NCBI RefSeq assembly: GCF_000799465.1
Contig: NZ_JUGU01000001.1
Span: forward strand, 2,046,001-2,110,000
Length of the DNA: 64,000 nucleotides
Direction of reading: 5' to 3'
Source: Psychroserpens sp. Hel_I_66
GTDB taxonomy: Bacteria > Bacteroidota > Bacteroidia > Flavobacteriales > Flavobacteriaceae
The translations under genes were made by a program, and so were the position numbers. The notes under the pieces were generated by a model that saw only the letters and a program-made list of their open reading frames with translations, had not been told where the DNA came from and did not search any database. This document shows positions 19,535 through 28,784 of this stretch, piece by piece. The stretch's first letter is position 1. Each line of letters opens with the position of its first letter.

Positions 19535-21487
19535 ATGAAAACAAAACTTTTAGGCTTGTGCATTGCAGTCTTGATGTTTTCTTGCAAAGAAGACACCAAA
19601 GAAACTGCAATGAAAGAGCGCGAGATCAAACAATACACCATTGAACAGTTTATGGACAACGAAGCTGTTGGTGGCGGAAGCTTCTCGCATGATAACAGTA
19701 AATTATTAGTGTCGAGCAATCGGTCTGGCATTTATAATGTGTATACTATTCCTGTGAAAGGTGGCGAGATGACAGCGATTACATCGTCTGACAGTACATC
19801 GATTTCTGCAAACTCTTATTTCCCAAATGACGATAGAATGTTATTGAGTGCAGATGGAAATGGTGACGAAATTGATCATCTTTTTGTTCGAGAATTAGAT
19901 GGCAACATCAAAGACATTACGCCAGAAAAAGGCGCTAAAGCCGATTTTTACGGATGGTCTGACGATGACAAACATTTATATTTTGGTTCTAATAAAAGAG
20001 ATCCACGTTACTTTGACGTGTACAAAATGTCTATTGATGATTTTTCTTCGGAAATGATCTACCAAAACAAAGATGGATTGGATTTTAGTGGTATGTCTGA
20101 TGACGAGAATTATTTTGCATTGTCAAAAACGGTTAATACTAATGATAGCGATTTATTTCTTTACAATGCAGAAACTAAAGAAATGACTAAAATCAACGAT
20201 AACAATAGTGCCAATTCTTCGCAAGCGTTCTCTAAAGACAACAACACATTTTATTACACAACCGATGATGGTGGAGAGTTCTCTTATTTAATGTCCTACA
20301 ATTTAGACACCAAAGAAAAGAATAAGGTTATTGAAAAACCTTGGGATATCATGGGAAGCGGTTTTACTTCCGAAGGAAAATATATGGTAGTTTATGTCAA
20401 CGAAGACGGTAAAAATGCCATCGAGGTTTTAAATGCAGATACTATGAAACCTATAGATTTGCCAGATTTTGGAGATAAAAGTATTACAAGTGTAGGATTT
20501 AGCGATGATGAAAAATGGATGCGTATGTATGTTGGTGGTTCAAATGCACCTTCAGATTTGTACACCTATAATTTTGAAACAAAAGAACAATACAAACTCA
20601 CCAATGTTTTAAATGACGACATTAATGCAGATGATTTGGTCACTGCAAAAGTGGTGCGTTATAAATCTTTTGATGGTGTTGAGATTCCTGCAATCTATTA
20701 TTTGCCTCATCAAGCTTCCGCAGAAAATAAAGTACCAGCTATGGTTTGGGTTCATGGTGGTCCTGGTGGTCAAACACGTCAAGGCTTTAGCTCGCTTATT
20801 CAATATATGGTCAATCATGGTTATGCTGTTTTAGCGGTAAATAATCGTGGAAGTAGTGGCTACGGAAAGACATTTTATCAAATGGATGATCTCAACCACG
20901 GAGAGAAAGATCTTCAAGATTGTGTAGAGGGCAAAAACTGGTTAGCATCGCAACCTGAAATTGATGGTGATAAAATAGGGATTATTGGCGGATCATACGG
21001 TGGATACATGACTATGGCTGCACTCACCTACACTCCCGAAGAATTTGATGTTGGCGTAAATCTATTTGGTGTTACAAATTGGATGCGTACCTTAAAAAGT
21101 ATTCCACCGTACTGGGAGTCGTTTAGAGAATCACTTTATAAGGAATTGGGTGATCCTTACAGCGCAGATTCTGTGAGGTTAAAACGTATTTCTCCATTAT
21201 TTCATACCGATAAAGTTACCAAACCATTGATTGTTTTACAAGGTGCTAAAGACCCAAGGGTTCTACAAGTTGAAAGTGATGAGATTGTTGAAGGTGTTAG
21301 AAAAAATGGCGTGCCGGTGGAGTATGTATTATTTGAAGATGAAGGTCACGGTTTTGTCAAAAAAGAAAACCAGATTGAATCTTACAGTAGAATTTTAACC
21401 TTTTTGGACACCTATCTTAAAAAAGAAAATCCACCAGTAGATGGAGATACAAAGAGCACAGAAATAGAAGTCGAAAAAGAAAATTAA
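19535..21487 (+). CDS. S9-family (prolyl oligopeptidase-like) peptidase lipoprotein
   Basis: A 650-residue protein with a lipobox MFSC at residues 14-17. Residues about 30-390 form a WD40-like propeller. The alpha/beta hydrolase domain follows, with catalytic S487 in GGSYGGYM, D573 in GAKDPRV and H605 in EGHGF. It should release dipeptides or acyl-amino acids from peptides at the outer face of a membrane. The C-terminal tail is acidic and rich in E and K. It is likely in one operon with the propeller protein upstream. Confidence 0.9.
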   Translation: MKTKLLGLCIAVLMFSCKEDTKETAMKEREIKQYTIEQFMDNEAVGGGSFSHDNSKLLVSSNRSGIYNVYTIPVKGGEMTAITSSDSTSISANSYFPNDDRMLLSADGNGDEIDHLFVRELDGNIKDITPEKGAKADFYGWSDDDKHLYFGSNKRDPRYFDVYKMSIDDFSSEMIYQNKDGLDFSGMSDDENYFALSKTVNTNDSDLFLYNAETKEMTKINDNNSANSSQAFSKDNNTFYYTTDDGGEFSYLMSYNLDTKEKNKVIEKPWDIMGSGFTSEGKYMVVYVNEDGKNAIEVLNADTMKPIDLPDFGDKSITSVGFSDDEKWMRMYVGGSNAPSDLYTYNFETKEQYKLTNVLNDDINADDLVTAKVVRYKSFDGVEIPAIYYLPHQASAENKVPAMVWVHGGPGGQTRQGFSSLIQYMVNHGYAVLAVNNRGSSGYGKTFYQMDDLNHGEKDLQDCVEGKNWLASQPEIDGDKIGIIGGSYGGYMTMAALTYTPEEFDVGVNLFGVTNWMRTLKSIPPYWESFRESLYKELGDPYSADSVRLKRISPLFHTDKVTKPLIVLQGAKDPRVLQVESDEIVEGVRKNGVPVEYVLFEDEGHGFVKKENQIESYSRILTFLDTYLKKENPPVDGDTKSTEIEVEKEN

Positions 21488-21668
21488 TTAATACAATCAA
21501 AAAAAAGTAAAGGCTTAATCTTTTTAGGTTAAATCTAATCTATAAAATATATTAAGACCTTTGGAACAATATTCTTATTTAAAGTTTAGAAAAGATTGAA
21601 AAAAATAATTTTCTAGACAATCAAATTATGATTATATTTCAAGATAATTAACACAAAAAATTAAACAA

Positions 21669-22289
21669 ATGAAAAAATCAATTTTATACATTTCAATGTT
21701 GGCATTATGTTTCAGTATGTCATGTAAATCTGACAAAAAAGAAGTTATCGAAGAAGAGAATGATACAGAAATGGTTAAAGAAGAGGCTACACAAAAGCGT
21801 CCTACCGCAACCGATGAACCAGCTTATTATGCAGACAAGAAAAAGGTCACACTTGCGCTTGAATCAAAAAGCAGTAGTAACGTAACTGGTAATGTTGTTT
21901 TCACACAAGACCAAGGCGTTGTCACTATGATAGCTGTTCTAAGCGGTCTATCACAAGGTGAGCATGCTATTCATATTCATGAGAAGGCAGATTGCTCTTC
22001 TGAGGATGGGAAATCAGCTGGAGGTCACTGGAATCCTACTGCACAACCACATGGTAAATGGGGCGATGCTGGTGGATACCATAAAGGCGATATAGGTAAC
22101 TTTAACGCTAATGAAAAAGGACACGCTACTATCACAAAAATCACAGATGAGTGGTGCATAGGCTGTGGAGATGATGCTAAAGATATTTTAGGAAAAGCTA
22201 TTATTGTTCACCAAGGTGTTGATGATTACAAGTCACAACCGTCTGGAGATGCAGGAAGTCGCGTTAGTTGCGGTGGAATTATTCAATAA
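21669..22289 (+). CDS. sodC: Cu/Zn superoxide dismutase, lipoprotein
   Basis: A 206-residue protein with a lipoprotein-like signal ending SMSC (Cys19) and an acidic linker. Metal ligands follow the SodC pattern: H102, H104 and H181 for copper, H120 bridging, H128, H138 and D141 for zinc, and a likely disulfide C109-C201. It dismutates superoxide in the periplasm. An extra CIGC pair at 163-166 is not part of the usual ligand set. It sits alone, 102 bases before the ECF sigma factor gene. Confidence 0.92.
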   Translation: MKKSILYISMLALCFSMSCKSDKKEVIEEENDTEMVKEEATQKRPTATDEPAYYADKKKVTLALESKSSSNVTGNVVFTQDQGVVTMIAVLSGLSQGEHAIHIHEKADCSSEDGKSAGGHWNPTAQPHGKWGDAGGYHKGDIGNFNANEKGHATITKITDEWCIGCGDDAKDILGKAIIVHQGVDDYKSQPSGDAGSRVSCGGIIQ

Positions 22290-22330
22290 ATCATCAATAA
22301 AATCAAATATCATTAAAAATTTTCCACTTT

Positions 22331-22381
22331 ACGTTAATTTTTGTTAACGTATCCATATACATTTATGGTTATATCCATATA
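22331..22381 (+). promoter_or_regulatory. Repeat-rich control region before the ECF sigma gene
   Basis: An inverted repeat ACGTTAA (22331-22337) / TTAACGT (22344-22350) is followed by two copies of TATCCATATA (22350-22359 and 22372-22381) whose starts are 22 bases apart, two helical turns. The ATG is at 22392. The layout suggests a binding site or ECF-type promoter, but no protein can be assigned. Confidence 0.45.
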
Positions 22382-22391
22382 ATAATAGTTT

Positions 22392-22922
22392 ATGAATCTA
22401 GATTTATTGATTTCCAATTTTCAAAAGAAAGACGAAAAAGCTTTTGAAGAACTTTACAACATGTACAGTGATAGTATGCATGGAGTCATTTATAATATTG
22501 TGAGAGACCATAATATTGCAGAAGAAGTGATGCAGGATGTCTTTATTAAGGCATGGCACAAATCTGAAACTTACAATTCCAGTAAAGGGCGTTTCTTTAC
22601 CTGGATTTTAAACATAGCGCGCAACGCTGCTATAGATAAGACCCGTTCTAAGTCTTTTAAAAACTCTGGCAAAAACCTAAATGCTGAATTTTTCGTAGAT
22701 ATATTAGAAACAAGTGAGAATCTTAATGACCAAATAGATACCATAGGTATTGGTAAATATGTGAGTGCACTTGGCGAAAAATGTAAAAAAATTGTTGAAT
22801 ATCTTTATTTTAAAGGGTACACTCAAAAGGAAACCTCAGAAGAATTAGATATACCAATTGGAACGGTAAAAACTAGAAATAGAAAATGCATCAATGACCT
22901 CAGGGCCATGGTGCTAGAATAA
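22392..22922 (+). CDS. ECF-type RNA polymerase sigma factor
   Basis: A 176-residue sigma-70 family protein. Region 2 lies at about 10-75 (AFEELYNMYSDSM, then EEVMQDVFIKAWH and FFTWILNIARN). Region 4 lies at about 115-170 and contains the GYTQKETSEELDIPIGTVKTR helix-turn-helix. Region 3 is absent, as in ECF factors. The anti-sigma gene follows after nine bases. Targets may include this operon itself and perhaps the nearby DUF4331/TonB genes, but no shared promoter motif was shown. Confidence 0.9.
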   Translation: MNLDLLISNFQKKDEKAFEELYNMYSDSMHGVIYNIVRDHNIAEEVMQDVFIKAWHKSETYNSSKGRFFTWILNIARNAAIDKTRSKSFKNSGKNLNAEFFVDILETSENLNDQIDTIGIGKYVSALGEKCKKIVEYLYFKGYTQKETSEELDIPIGTVKTRNRKCINDLRAMVLE

Positions 22923-22931
22923 CAATTAAAA

Positions 22932-23735
22932 ATGGATATAAACGCATACATAGATTCAGGAATTTTAGAGCTTTTTGTAGCAGGTCAATTAACAGATCAA
23001 GAAAACAAAGAAGTTCAAGAATTAATGATCAAACATCCTGAAATTTTACAAGAAGTTTTAGAGATTGAATCGGCAGTGATAAAATTATCGTCTGCAATGT
23101 CACCTACAAATAATAACCATTTATTACGACTTATTAAAGAAAAGCTCTTTACCAGTAATAAAGAGGTTAAGGTCGTTTCTATTGAGAAATCAAGATACAA
23201 CTGGTTAACTTATACAGGTTGGGCAGCAGCACTAATAGTTGGAGCTGGATTACTTTGGACAATGAACCAAAATCAAGATCTTGAAAATAAGGTATCTCAA
23301 ATTGAAGTAGAGAAATCCTATTTAGAAACGCAAATAGAAGATGCCAAAACAGACTTAGCTGTTAAGGAAAATTTGCTTAATGTACTTAGAGATCGAGATA
23401 TCATTTCGGTACCGTTGGGTGGTCAAGGAGATTTTGCTAATAGTTATGCAAAAGTGTACTGGAACAAAGAAGACAATTCTATTTATCTAGATGCACAAGG
23501 TTTACCAAACGCACCAGAAGGGAAAGTTTGGCAAGTATGGTCTTTAACACTAAACCCTTTAACACCTACTAGTTTAGGTACAATTGATAACTTTAATGAA
23601 GATGACAATAAAATCTTTAATATAGAAAACGCTAACGAAAGTCAGGCCTTTGGGATCACCTTAGAACCAGCTGGCGGAAGTGAAACACCTACAATGGAGC
23701 AACTTCACACATTAGGTGTCGTATCGCAACCATAA
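22932..23735 (+). CDS. Anti-sigma factor, RskA-like
   Basis: A 267-residue protein. The N-terminal 60 residues are the likely sigma-binding part and lack the HxxxCxxC zinc motif. One transmembrane helix lies at about 92-110. A coiled coil at about 115-150 leads into a periplasmic RskA-like domain with the WQVWSL motif and a C-terminal ending in LGVVSQP. It should hold the preceding sigma factor at the membrane until a signal arrives. Confidence 0.85.
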   Translation: MDINAYIDSGILELFVAGQLTDQENKEVQELMIKHPEILQEVLEIESAVIKLSSAMSPTNNNHLLRLIKEKLFTSNKEVKVVSIEKSRYNWLTYTGWAAALIVGAGLLWTMNQNQDLENKVSQIEVEKSYLETQIEDAKTDLAVKENLLNVLRDRDIISVPLGGQGDFANSYAKVYWNKEDNSIYLDAQGLPNAPEGKVWQVWSLTLNPLTPTSLGTIDNFNEDDNKIFNIENANESQAFGITLEPAGGSETPTMEQLHTLGVVSQP

Positions 23736-23755
23736 TTATATTATTATTTATATTG

Positions 23756-23788
23756 AAAAGTGCCAAACGTAAGTTTGGCACTTTTTTT
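23756..23788 (+). terminator. Intrinsic terminator after the sigma/anti-sigma operon
   Basis: A 13-bp perfect stem (23756-23768 with 23773-23785), loop GTAA, followed by a T tract to 23788, 20 bases after the anti-sigma stop. Confidence 0.92.
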
Positions 23789-24012
23789 ATATAATTGTAA
23801 ATACAACATGTAATCTCCAATAGTAACATTCAAATATATAACTGAATTAAAAAAGATTGAACTATATACTTTATAACACTTTCTAAAAGAACCAATCAAA
23901 TTACAATTAGTATCTCTTCGGAAATATTGAATCAAAACCTTACTGATAATGTATTATATTAAAACCTTGCCAAAACTACAAGATCAATTTTATAAAAGTA
24001 AAACCTATTAAG

Positions 24013-24204
24013 TTGAAACATATAAGCAATAAAGGATTTATAGTGGTTCTTATATCAAGCATAGGGTTGATGATCTTGGGCTTAAACCAAATATTCGATT
24101 TTTTTGAATTTCCAAACTCAAAAATATCACCAATTTTAATTATCATTTTTTCAATTTTGAATTTCATTATTGTTTTTAAAGTGAATAAGCCAACTGAAGA
24201 TTAA
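24013..24204 (+). CDS. Possible small membrane protein with TTG start
   Basis: A 63-codon frame starting with TTG inside an otherwise gene-free 738-base gap. The translation has two hydrophobic helices (about 9-30 and 37-56) and a charged tail KVNKPTED, a natural-looking small membrane protein. There is no ATG start, no recognisable family and no clear promoter. It could be a chance frame in AT-rich DNA. The rest of the gap (23789-24012 and 24205-24371) holds nothing I can support beyond one CTTCGGAA copy at 23916. Confidence 0.35.
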   Translation: MKHISNKGFIVVLISSIGLMILGLNQIFDFFEFPNSKISPILIIIFSILNFIIVFKVNKPTED

Positions 24205-24371
24205 TTAAGAGCTCTAATTCAAAATCTAAATACATTCCTAAACTGATTTTGAAAATTTAAAAAATAAGAATTGGAGATTCAGCAAAATTTAAGAATGGAA
24301 AATCAAACAACCAACGAATCTAAGAAGTTTTTATAAAGATCATTATTAAAAACAAGAAACTTAAAAACAAA

Positions 24372-24408
24372 GAAAACACCTACTAACAAACTAAAAGTAG
24401 GTGTTTTC
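24372..24408 (-). terminator. Probable terminator hairpin downstream of the TonB receptor
   Basis: Perfect 13-bp arms (24372-24384 and 24396-24408) with an 11-base loop. On the minus strand the stem is followed by a T-rich run, so it fits termination of the minus-strand operon that ends at 24527. Confidence 0.6.
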
Positions 24409-24429
24409 AACTAACAAAAAAACTCTAAA

Positions 24430-24451
24430 TTACCATATCTCCATATGGTAA
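24430..24451. repeat. Small inverted repeat
   Basis: TTACCATAT / ATATGGTAA (9-bp arms, 4-base loop CTCC) between the TonB receptor stop and the hairpin at 24372. It could be part of the 3' end of the transcript or an operator. There is no T tract. Confidence 0.4.
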
Positions 24452-24526
24452 GTCTTAAAAACTCTTAACCAATTTTATGTTAGCATTAACCATATGATTC
24501 CCTCAAATCATACGAAAATCTTTATT

Positions 24527-26764
24527 TCAAAATTTATAGCTGATGCTACCTTTTATAAAAAAGGGAGTTCCAGGGGTAAAATGAATCTCTTCTACAGATT
24601 GTGCTTCATTTTGTAAGCGTGACTCTGTAGCAAATTGTGTTTCATTCCATTCTACATCAAAAATATTTTCTACAATTAAGCTTAATGTTATATTATTATT
24701 AAACGTGTAATTGGCATTAAAGTCTGTGACGAAATAACCTTCTGCAACAATACTATTGTCTTCGTTTGCTGGTCTATCATCAATATATCTATATCGTATT
24801 CCTCCAAAAAAGCCATCTAGGTTATTAACCGATAATCCTCCAGCCATCGTAAAGTCTGGTGCTAATGGGATAAAATCTTCTCCGTCTGGCGCTTCTAAAC
24901 TTCTAGCTTTTGTAAATGTTGCATCTGTATCAAGATATAACCAATCATTAAATTGATAACGAATACCTAAATCAAGACCGTAACGTTCTGTCTTTCCGCT
25001 TGGTTCTACGATACCTGCATCTCCAACATAAACAAATTCCTGTTCAAGAAATAGGTACCAAAACGCAGTATTTACGACTACATTTTTTGTTGGCTTCCAA
25101 ATGTCTCCAACATCTAACCCGTAAGCTTTTGGTAAAATATCTCTTCCCTGATTGGAAACCACTACCCTGGCATCATTAGAATGAAAACCTATTCCTGATT
25201 TTAAATATAACTGCAGATTTTCTTTTGCGTTGTAAAAGAAATTTAGCTTTGGACTGGCAATAGCTTTAGTTTCAGATAATAAAGTGTATTCGGGTTGGAG
25301 TTGATCGTTGTATAAAAATTTGAAGTAGTCTAATCTCAATGCTGGTGCAATTGTCAACTTACCAAAATCAAATTCAGTATTAATGAAAGCACCCATATTT
25401 GTTTGATTAACATCTCCCAACTGAACATTCTCCAATGTGGTTTGTCTATTTAAAGTTCTTGAAAGCTCCACATCATTAACATCATCGTGCCTTAAAGATA
25501 ATCCTGTATGTAACGTAAATTCTGTTGCTCCTAAATTTGTATTATAGGTAATTGCTGTATTTGCTCCAAAAATATTACGATTCTCTTTTTGTTTGATTTG
25601 ATCACCATTAATAGGGTCTTCTAAAAAGAATGTAAAATTAGAGAATAACTCAAATTCATAATGCGAATAAAAAGCATTTGTGATTACTGTTGTGTTATCT
25701 GAAATACGCTTACTAAAGGCAACATTAAAATTTGTACGTTCTGTTGTACCACCTTCAGTGTCATCTATAGCACCAAAACGGGTAATACTTCCATTATCAA
25801 CCGCTCTTTGGGGTATTTGGCCTGAAGCATCCCAACGACTTGTAAAGTGCGACGCTGTTAAAGTCAATTTATCATTCTCTGGTGTGTACAACACATATTT
25901 TCCGAAGAGATTTAAACGGTTAAAATTTTGTGGTGACACGAAAGGACCGTCGTTTTCTATATATTCTGTAGCAATATATGCGTTTTGATTTTTTACGTTT
26001 TTCAATAGATTAAACATCCCTAATGTTCTCAAAGAATTGAAATCTCCAACCGATAATGTAATCTCACTATCTTTTAAGTAATCTTTAGTAGAGAAATCAA
26101 CATAACCAGCTGTTGTGAAATCGCCTTCTTGTGCATAATATGGACCTTTTCCGAAGTCAATTTTATTAACCGTCTCTGGTATTAAAAAGTGCAGGTCACT
26201 ATATCCTTGACCGTGAGCATGGGATACCATATTCACTGGCATTCCATCTACTGAAATTGAAACATCTGTACCATGGTCTATATCAAAACCACGTAAAAAC
26301 AATTGTTCTGCTTTACCTCCTCCTGCATGCTGTCCAATGATTAAACCGGGAACTTTACGCAATACTTCTTGAGACGAATTTACTGGGCTAGTATTTAAAT
26401 CCAGTCTGGTAATCGTGCTTAAAGCGTTAAGTTCTTCTGTAATTGTCATTTCTTCAAGTTGAAACGTTTTTTCTTCTAAAATAATGGTAAGTAAAGACTC
26501 GAAATTTGAAGGATTTAAAACCATAATTTTATTACTATAGCCTAATAATCCAATTTTAATTGAATCTCCAGCTTTACTGTTTTCTAATATAAACTCTCCA
26601 TTTCCTAAGGAGTGAGCGTGGCTCTTCGAGTTTAAGTTATATATATAAGCAGACTCTAAAGGTTGATCGATTTCATTTTTAATTTCTCCTTTAATTTGCT
26701 GCGAATAGGCATTATTCGACACTGCTGCTATTAAAAGCAACGCTATTATTTGATAAAGTTTCAT
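24527..26764 (-). CDS. TonB-dependent outer-membrane receptor with CarboxypepD_reg-like domain
   Basis: A 745-residue protein. The signal peptide (1-21, ending NNAYSQ) is followed by a carboxypeptidase-regulatory-like domain (about 22-105), a plug (about 125-240, with QEVLRKVPGLIIGQH, LRGFDIDHG and SVDGMPVN) and a 22-strand-type barrel ending in the C-terminal phenylalanine of outer-membrane barrels. The histidine-rich stretch VSHAHGQGY in the plug could bind a metal, but the ligand is unknown. It ends a minus-strand set with two DUF4331 genes and a TPR lipoprotein, which may supply or process its substrate. Confidence 0.9.
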   Translation of the reverse strand: MKLYQIIALLLIAAVSNNAYSQQIKGEIKNEIDQPLESAYIYNLNSKSHAHSLGNGEFILENSKAGDSIKIGLLGYSNKIMVLNPSNFESLLTIILEEKTFQLEEMTITEELNALSTITRLDLNTSPVNSSQEVLRKVPGLIIGQHAGGGKAEQLFLRGFDIDHGTDVSISVDGMPVNMVSHAHGQGYSDLHFLIPETVNKIDFGKGPYYAQEGDFTTAGYVDFSTKDYLKDSEITLSVGDFNSLRTLGMFNLLKNVKNQNAYIATEYIENDGPFVSPQNFNRLNLFGKYVLYTPENDKLTLTASHFTSRWDASGQIPQRAVDNGSITRFGAIDDTEGGTTERTNFNVAFSKRISDNTTVITNAFYSHYEFELFSNFTFFLEDPINGDQIKQKENRNIFGANTAITYNTNLGATEFTLHTGLSLRHDDVNDVELSRTLNRQTTLENVQLGDVNQTNMGAFINTEFDFGKLTIAPALRLDYFKFLYNDQLQPEYTLLSETKAIASPKLNFFYNAKENLQLYLKSGIGFHSNDARVVVSNQGRDILPKAYGLDVGDIWKPTKNVVVNTAFWYLFLEQEFVYVGDAGIVEPSGKTERYGLDLGIRYQFNDWLYLDTDATFTKARSLEAPDGEDFIPLAPDFTMAGGLSVNNLDGFFGGIRYRYIDDRPANEDNSIVAEGYFVTDFNANYTFNNNITLSLIVENIFDVEWNETQFATESRLQNEAQSVEEIHFTPGTPFFIKGSISYKF

Positions 26765-26778
26765 GATTTATGGGCTAG

Positions 26779-28080
26779 TTATAGTTGATTGATTTTGTCT
26801 TCCATTGTTGGCCCTAATTCATAAATACTTGCCAATAATTCTTTTTTGAGCGGTTTTACTTCATCGTTTTTACCTGCAGCTTTGTAAATTTCTGCAACGT
26901 GATATAAAGTTTCTGGCTCATAAGTTTTATTAATGATATGATTGTCTACAATTTTTAAAGCTTCATCCAAATTACCATTTTTAAAATATGACCACGCCAG
27001 TAAATCGTATGATTGTGGTGTTGGTCTATTTTCTACTTCTGTTTTCGCAATTGCAATGGCATCTTGAAGCTGTGAATTTCCATCTGTGTAAAGCAATACA
27101 TTGTATTTGTTGTACATGTCACCATAAGCGACATCCTTCATTGCAGATTTGTATAATTCTAATTGTTGATCAGCCATTTGTTTATCCCCTTTAAAATCTG
27201 CTATTTCAGCTTTTAATAAGTAATAATCTGGAGCATTATATGTATTTGTTACTGTATTTAATATACGTAATGCTTCATCTGGATTTTTCTCATGTGAGTA
27301 CACAATCCATGCGATTCCTTTTTTTGAGTACGCATCATTAGGATCAAGCTCTAATGCTTTTAGAAAATGATTGTACGATTTTTCAATATCTCCTGCATGA
27401 CCGTAAAAGTCTGCAATATTAGTATACGACCATTGCTTTAAACTTTTTATGTTTGAAGATTCTGCAATTGCCATTGCCTTTTCCATATACTTAATGGCAG
27501 CATCTAGATTACCCTTATGATCGCTCATTTTTGATAAACGAATGAGATAATCAAAATCACTGTAATTTTCAATTGAATTTAGATATGTTTGAGCTTTGTC
27601 ATAATTACCTAATTCTAAATGTACATCGAATAGCATTTTTTGAGTTGCTGGTAAGTCACCTTTAAGTTCTTCTGCTTTTTCAAGATGATTTAAAGCTTCC
27701 TTAAACCTATGTTGTGAAATATAATTATGAGCTAAACTTCTTAAATACGAAGGATTATTATAATTAGTTTTTTCGTTAACCTCAAGCAATTTTTCTTCTG
27801 CTTTTTTTAAGTACTCAATATCTCCAGTTGCAGAGAAGTAACTTGTATATGTACTTGCCAATCTTCCTATATATGGAAATTGATTAGGTGTTTGTTGTAA
27901 TTTTTCAGACCAGAATATGTCATTCTCTTTTGCTTGCTCTAAAGCTTTGTTTCCTGAAACAGCAAGATATGTATCATAATCTTTTTTGTCTGTGATATTT
28001 TTTTTAGTAGTTGATGTGTTGCAATTAGTAAAAAGAACTACTGCAAATATGAATATGAGATAAGTATATTTAGAGTTCAT
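26779..28080 (-). CDS. TPR-repeat lipoprotein
   Basis: A 433-residue protein counted from the ATG at 28080, which gives a lipoprotein signal ending LFTNC. A start at 28152 would add 24 polar residues before it. The rest is helical repeat: motifs such as NPSYLRSLAHNYISQHRF, GNYDKAQTYL and EKSYNHFLKALELDPND fit TPRs. It lies 14 bases before the TonB receptor gene and probably acts at a membrane surface as a scaffold for the same system. Confidence 0.85.
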   Translation of the reverse strand: MNSKYTYLIFIFAVVLFTNCNTSTTKKNITDKKDYDTYLAVSGNKALEQAKENDIFWSEKLQQTPNQFPYIGRLASTYTSYFSATGDIEYLKKAEEKLLEVNEKTNYNNPSYLRSLAHNYISQHRFKEALNHLEKAEELKGDLPATQKMLFDVHLELGNYDKAQTYLNSIENYSDFDYLIRLSKMSDHKGNLDAAIKYMEKAMAIAESSNIKSLKQWSYTNIADFYGHAGDIEKSYNHFLKALELDPNDAYSKKGIAWIVYSHEKNPDEALRILNTVTNTYNAPDYYLLKAEIADFKGDKQMADQQLELYKSAMKDVAYGDMYNKYNVLLYTDGNSQLQDAIAIAKTEVENRPTPQSYDLLAWSYFKNGNLDEALKIVDNHIINKTYEPETLYHVAEIYKAAGKNDEVKPLKKELLASIYELGPTMEDKINQL

Positions 28081-28170
28081 ACTAGTTTTGTTTTGAGTTT
28101 GAGTATTTGTTTTTTTGTTATAAAATCTGAAATGGGACTTAAATTGTCCCATTTCAGAATTAATAAAATA

Positions 28171-28734
28171 TTAGTGAGGTGTTGCTAAGTAAGGGAATGT
28201 AGTTAAGAAACTTTTATCGTTACTTGGTACATTATCACTTATCAAACCTGGGTTTGTAGGATTTCCCATTAAAGCCTCTGGTCCACCAAATATCAATGTA
28301 AGCTCTACATCAATAACGTCATCTGCTAGTGCACGACCCGTTAAAAGATTTGTTCCATCAAAAAATGTTGTTGGATCAACTAAAGATACCCCTAAAACAT
28401 CTGTAGCTAACAAACCTGTAAAAGTAGCAGCATCTTGCCCTAGTGCATTTGTTGTATAACCAGGATTAAGTGCTAACAATTTGTTTTGAAACTTTGTTTG
28501 AAATGCACCATTTTGATTAGTAGGCAACGTTGTATTAAAAGAGTTTTTATCTCCCATACTAACGAATACCGTGTTTATTGCTGGACGTGCCATTTGATCT
28601 TCTTGAGCATATGTTCCAGTAAAGTTAGGTCCTGTTGGTCCTGTTGGTCCATTGTCATCGTCATTGCTACAGTTGTATGCTGAAAATGATACAAGCAAAG
28701 CAACAGCCATTAATTTTATATTATTGAATTTCAT
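28171..28734 (-). CDS. DUF4331 protein, C-terminal-half type, lipoprotein
   Basis: A 187-residue protein with a lipoprotein-like signal (cysteine at residue 22, YNC) and a collagen-like GPTGPTGP linker. The remainder matches the C-terminal part of DUF4331: M.RPAINTVFV near the start, then TGRALADDVIDVELTL and the end FPYLATPH. The N-terminal part of the family is missing here and is encoded by the next gene upstream. DUF4331 has no known function. Confidence 0.75.
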   Translation of the reverse strand: MKFNNIKLMAVALLVSFSAYNCSNDDDNGPTGPTGPNFTGTYAQEDQMARPAINTVFVSMGDKNSFNTTLPTNQNGAFQTKFQNKLLALNPGYTTNALGQDAATFTGLLATDVLGVSLVDPTTFFDGTNLLTGRALADDVIDVELTLIFGGPEALMGNPTNPGLISDNVPSNDKSFLTTFPYLATPH

Positions 28735-28784
28735 GTCTTTTATTTTTAAAATTTATGTTATAAGTTATATTACTTATTGTTTGA

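Noticed and set aside
25680..25988. 102-codon plus-strand frame inside the TonB receptor gene
   Set aside because: It is antisense to the barrel and has no start signal or known motif.
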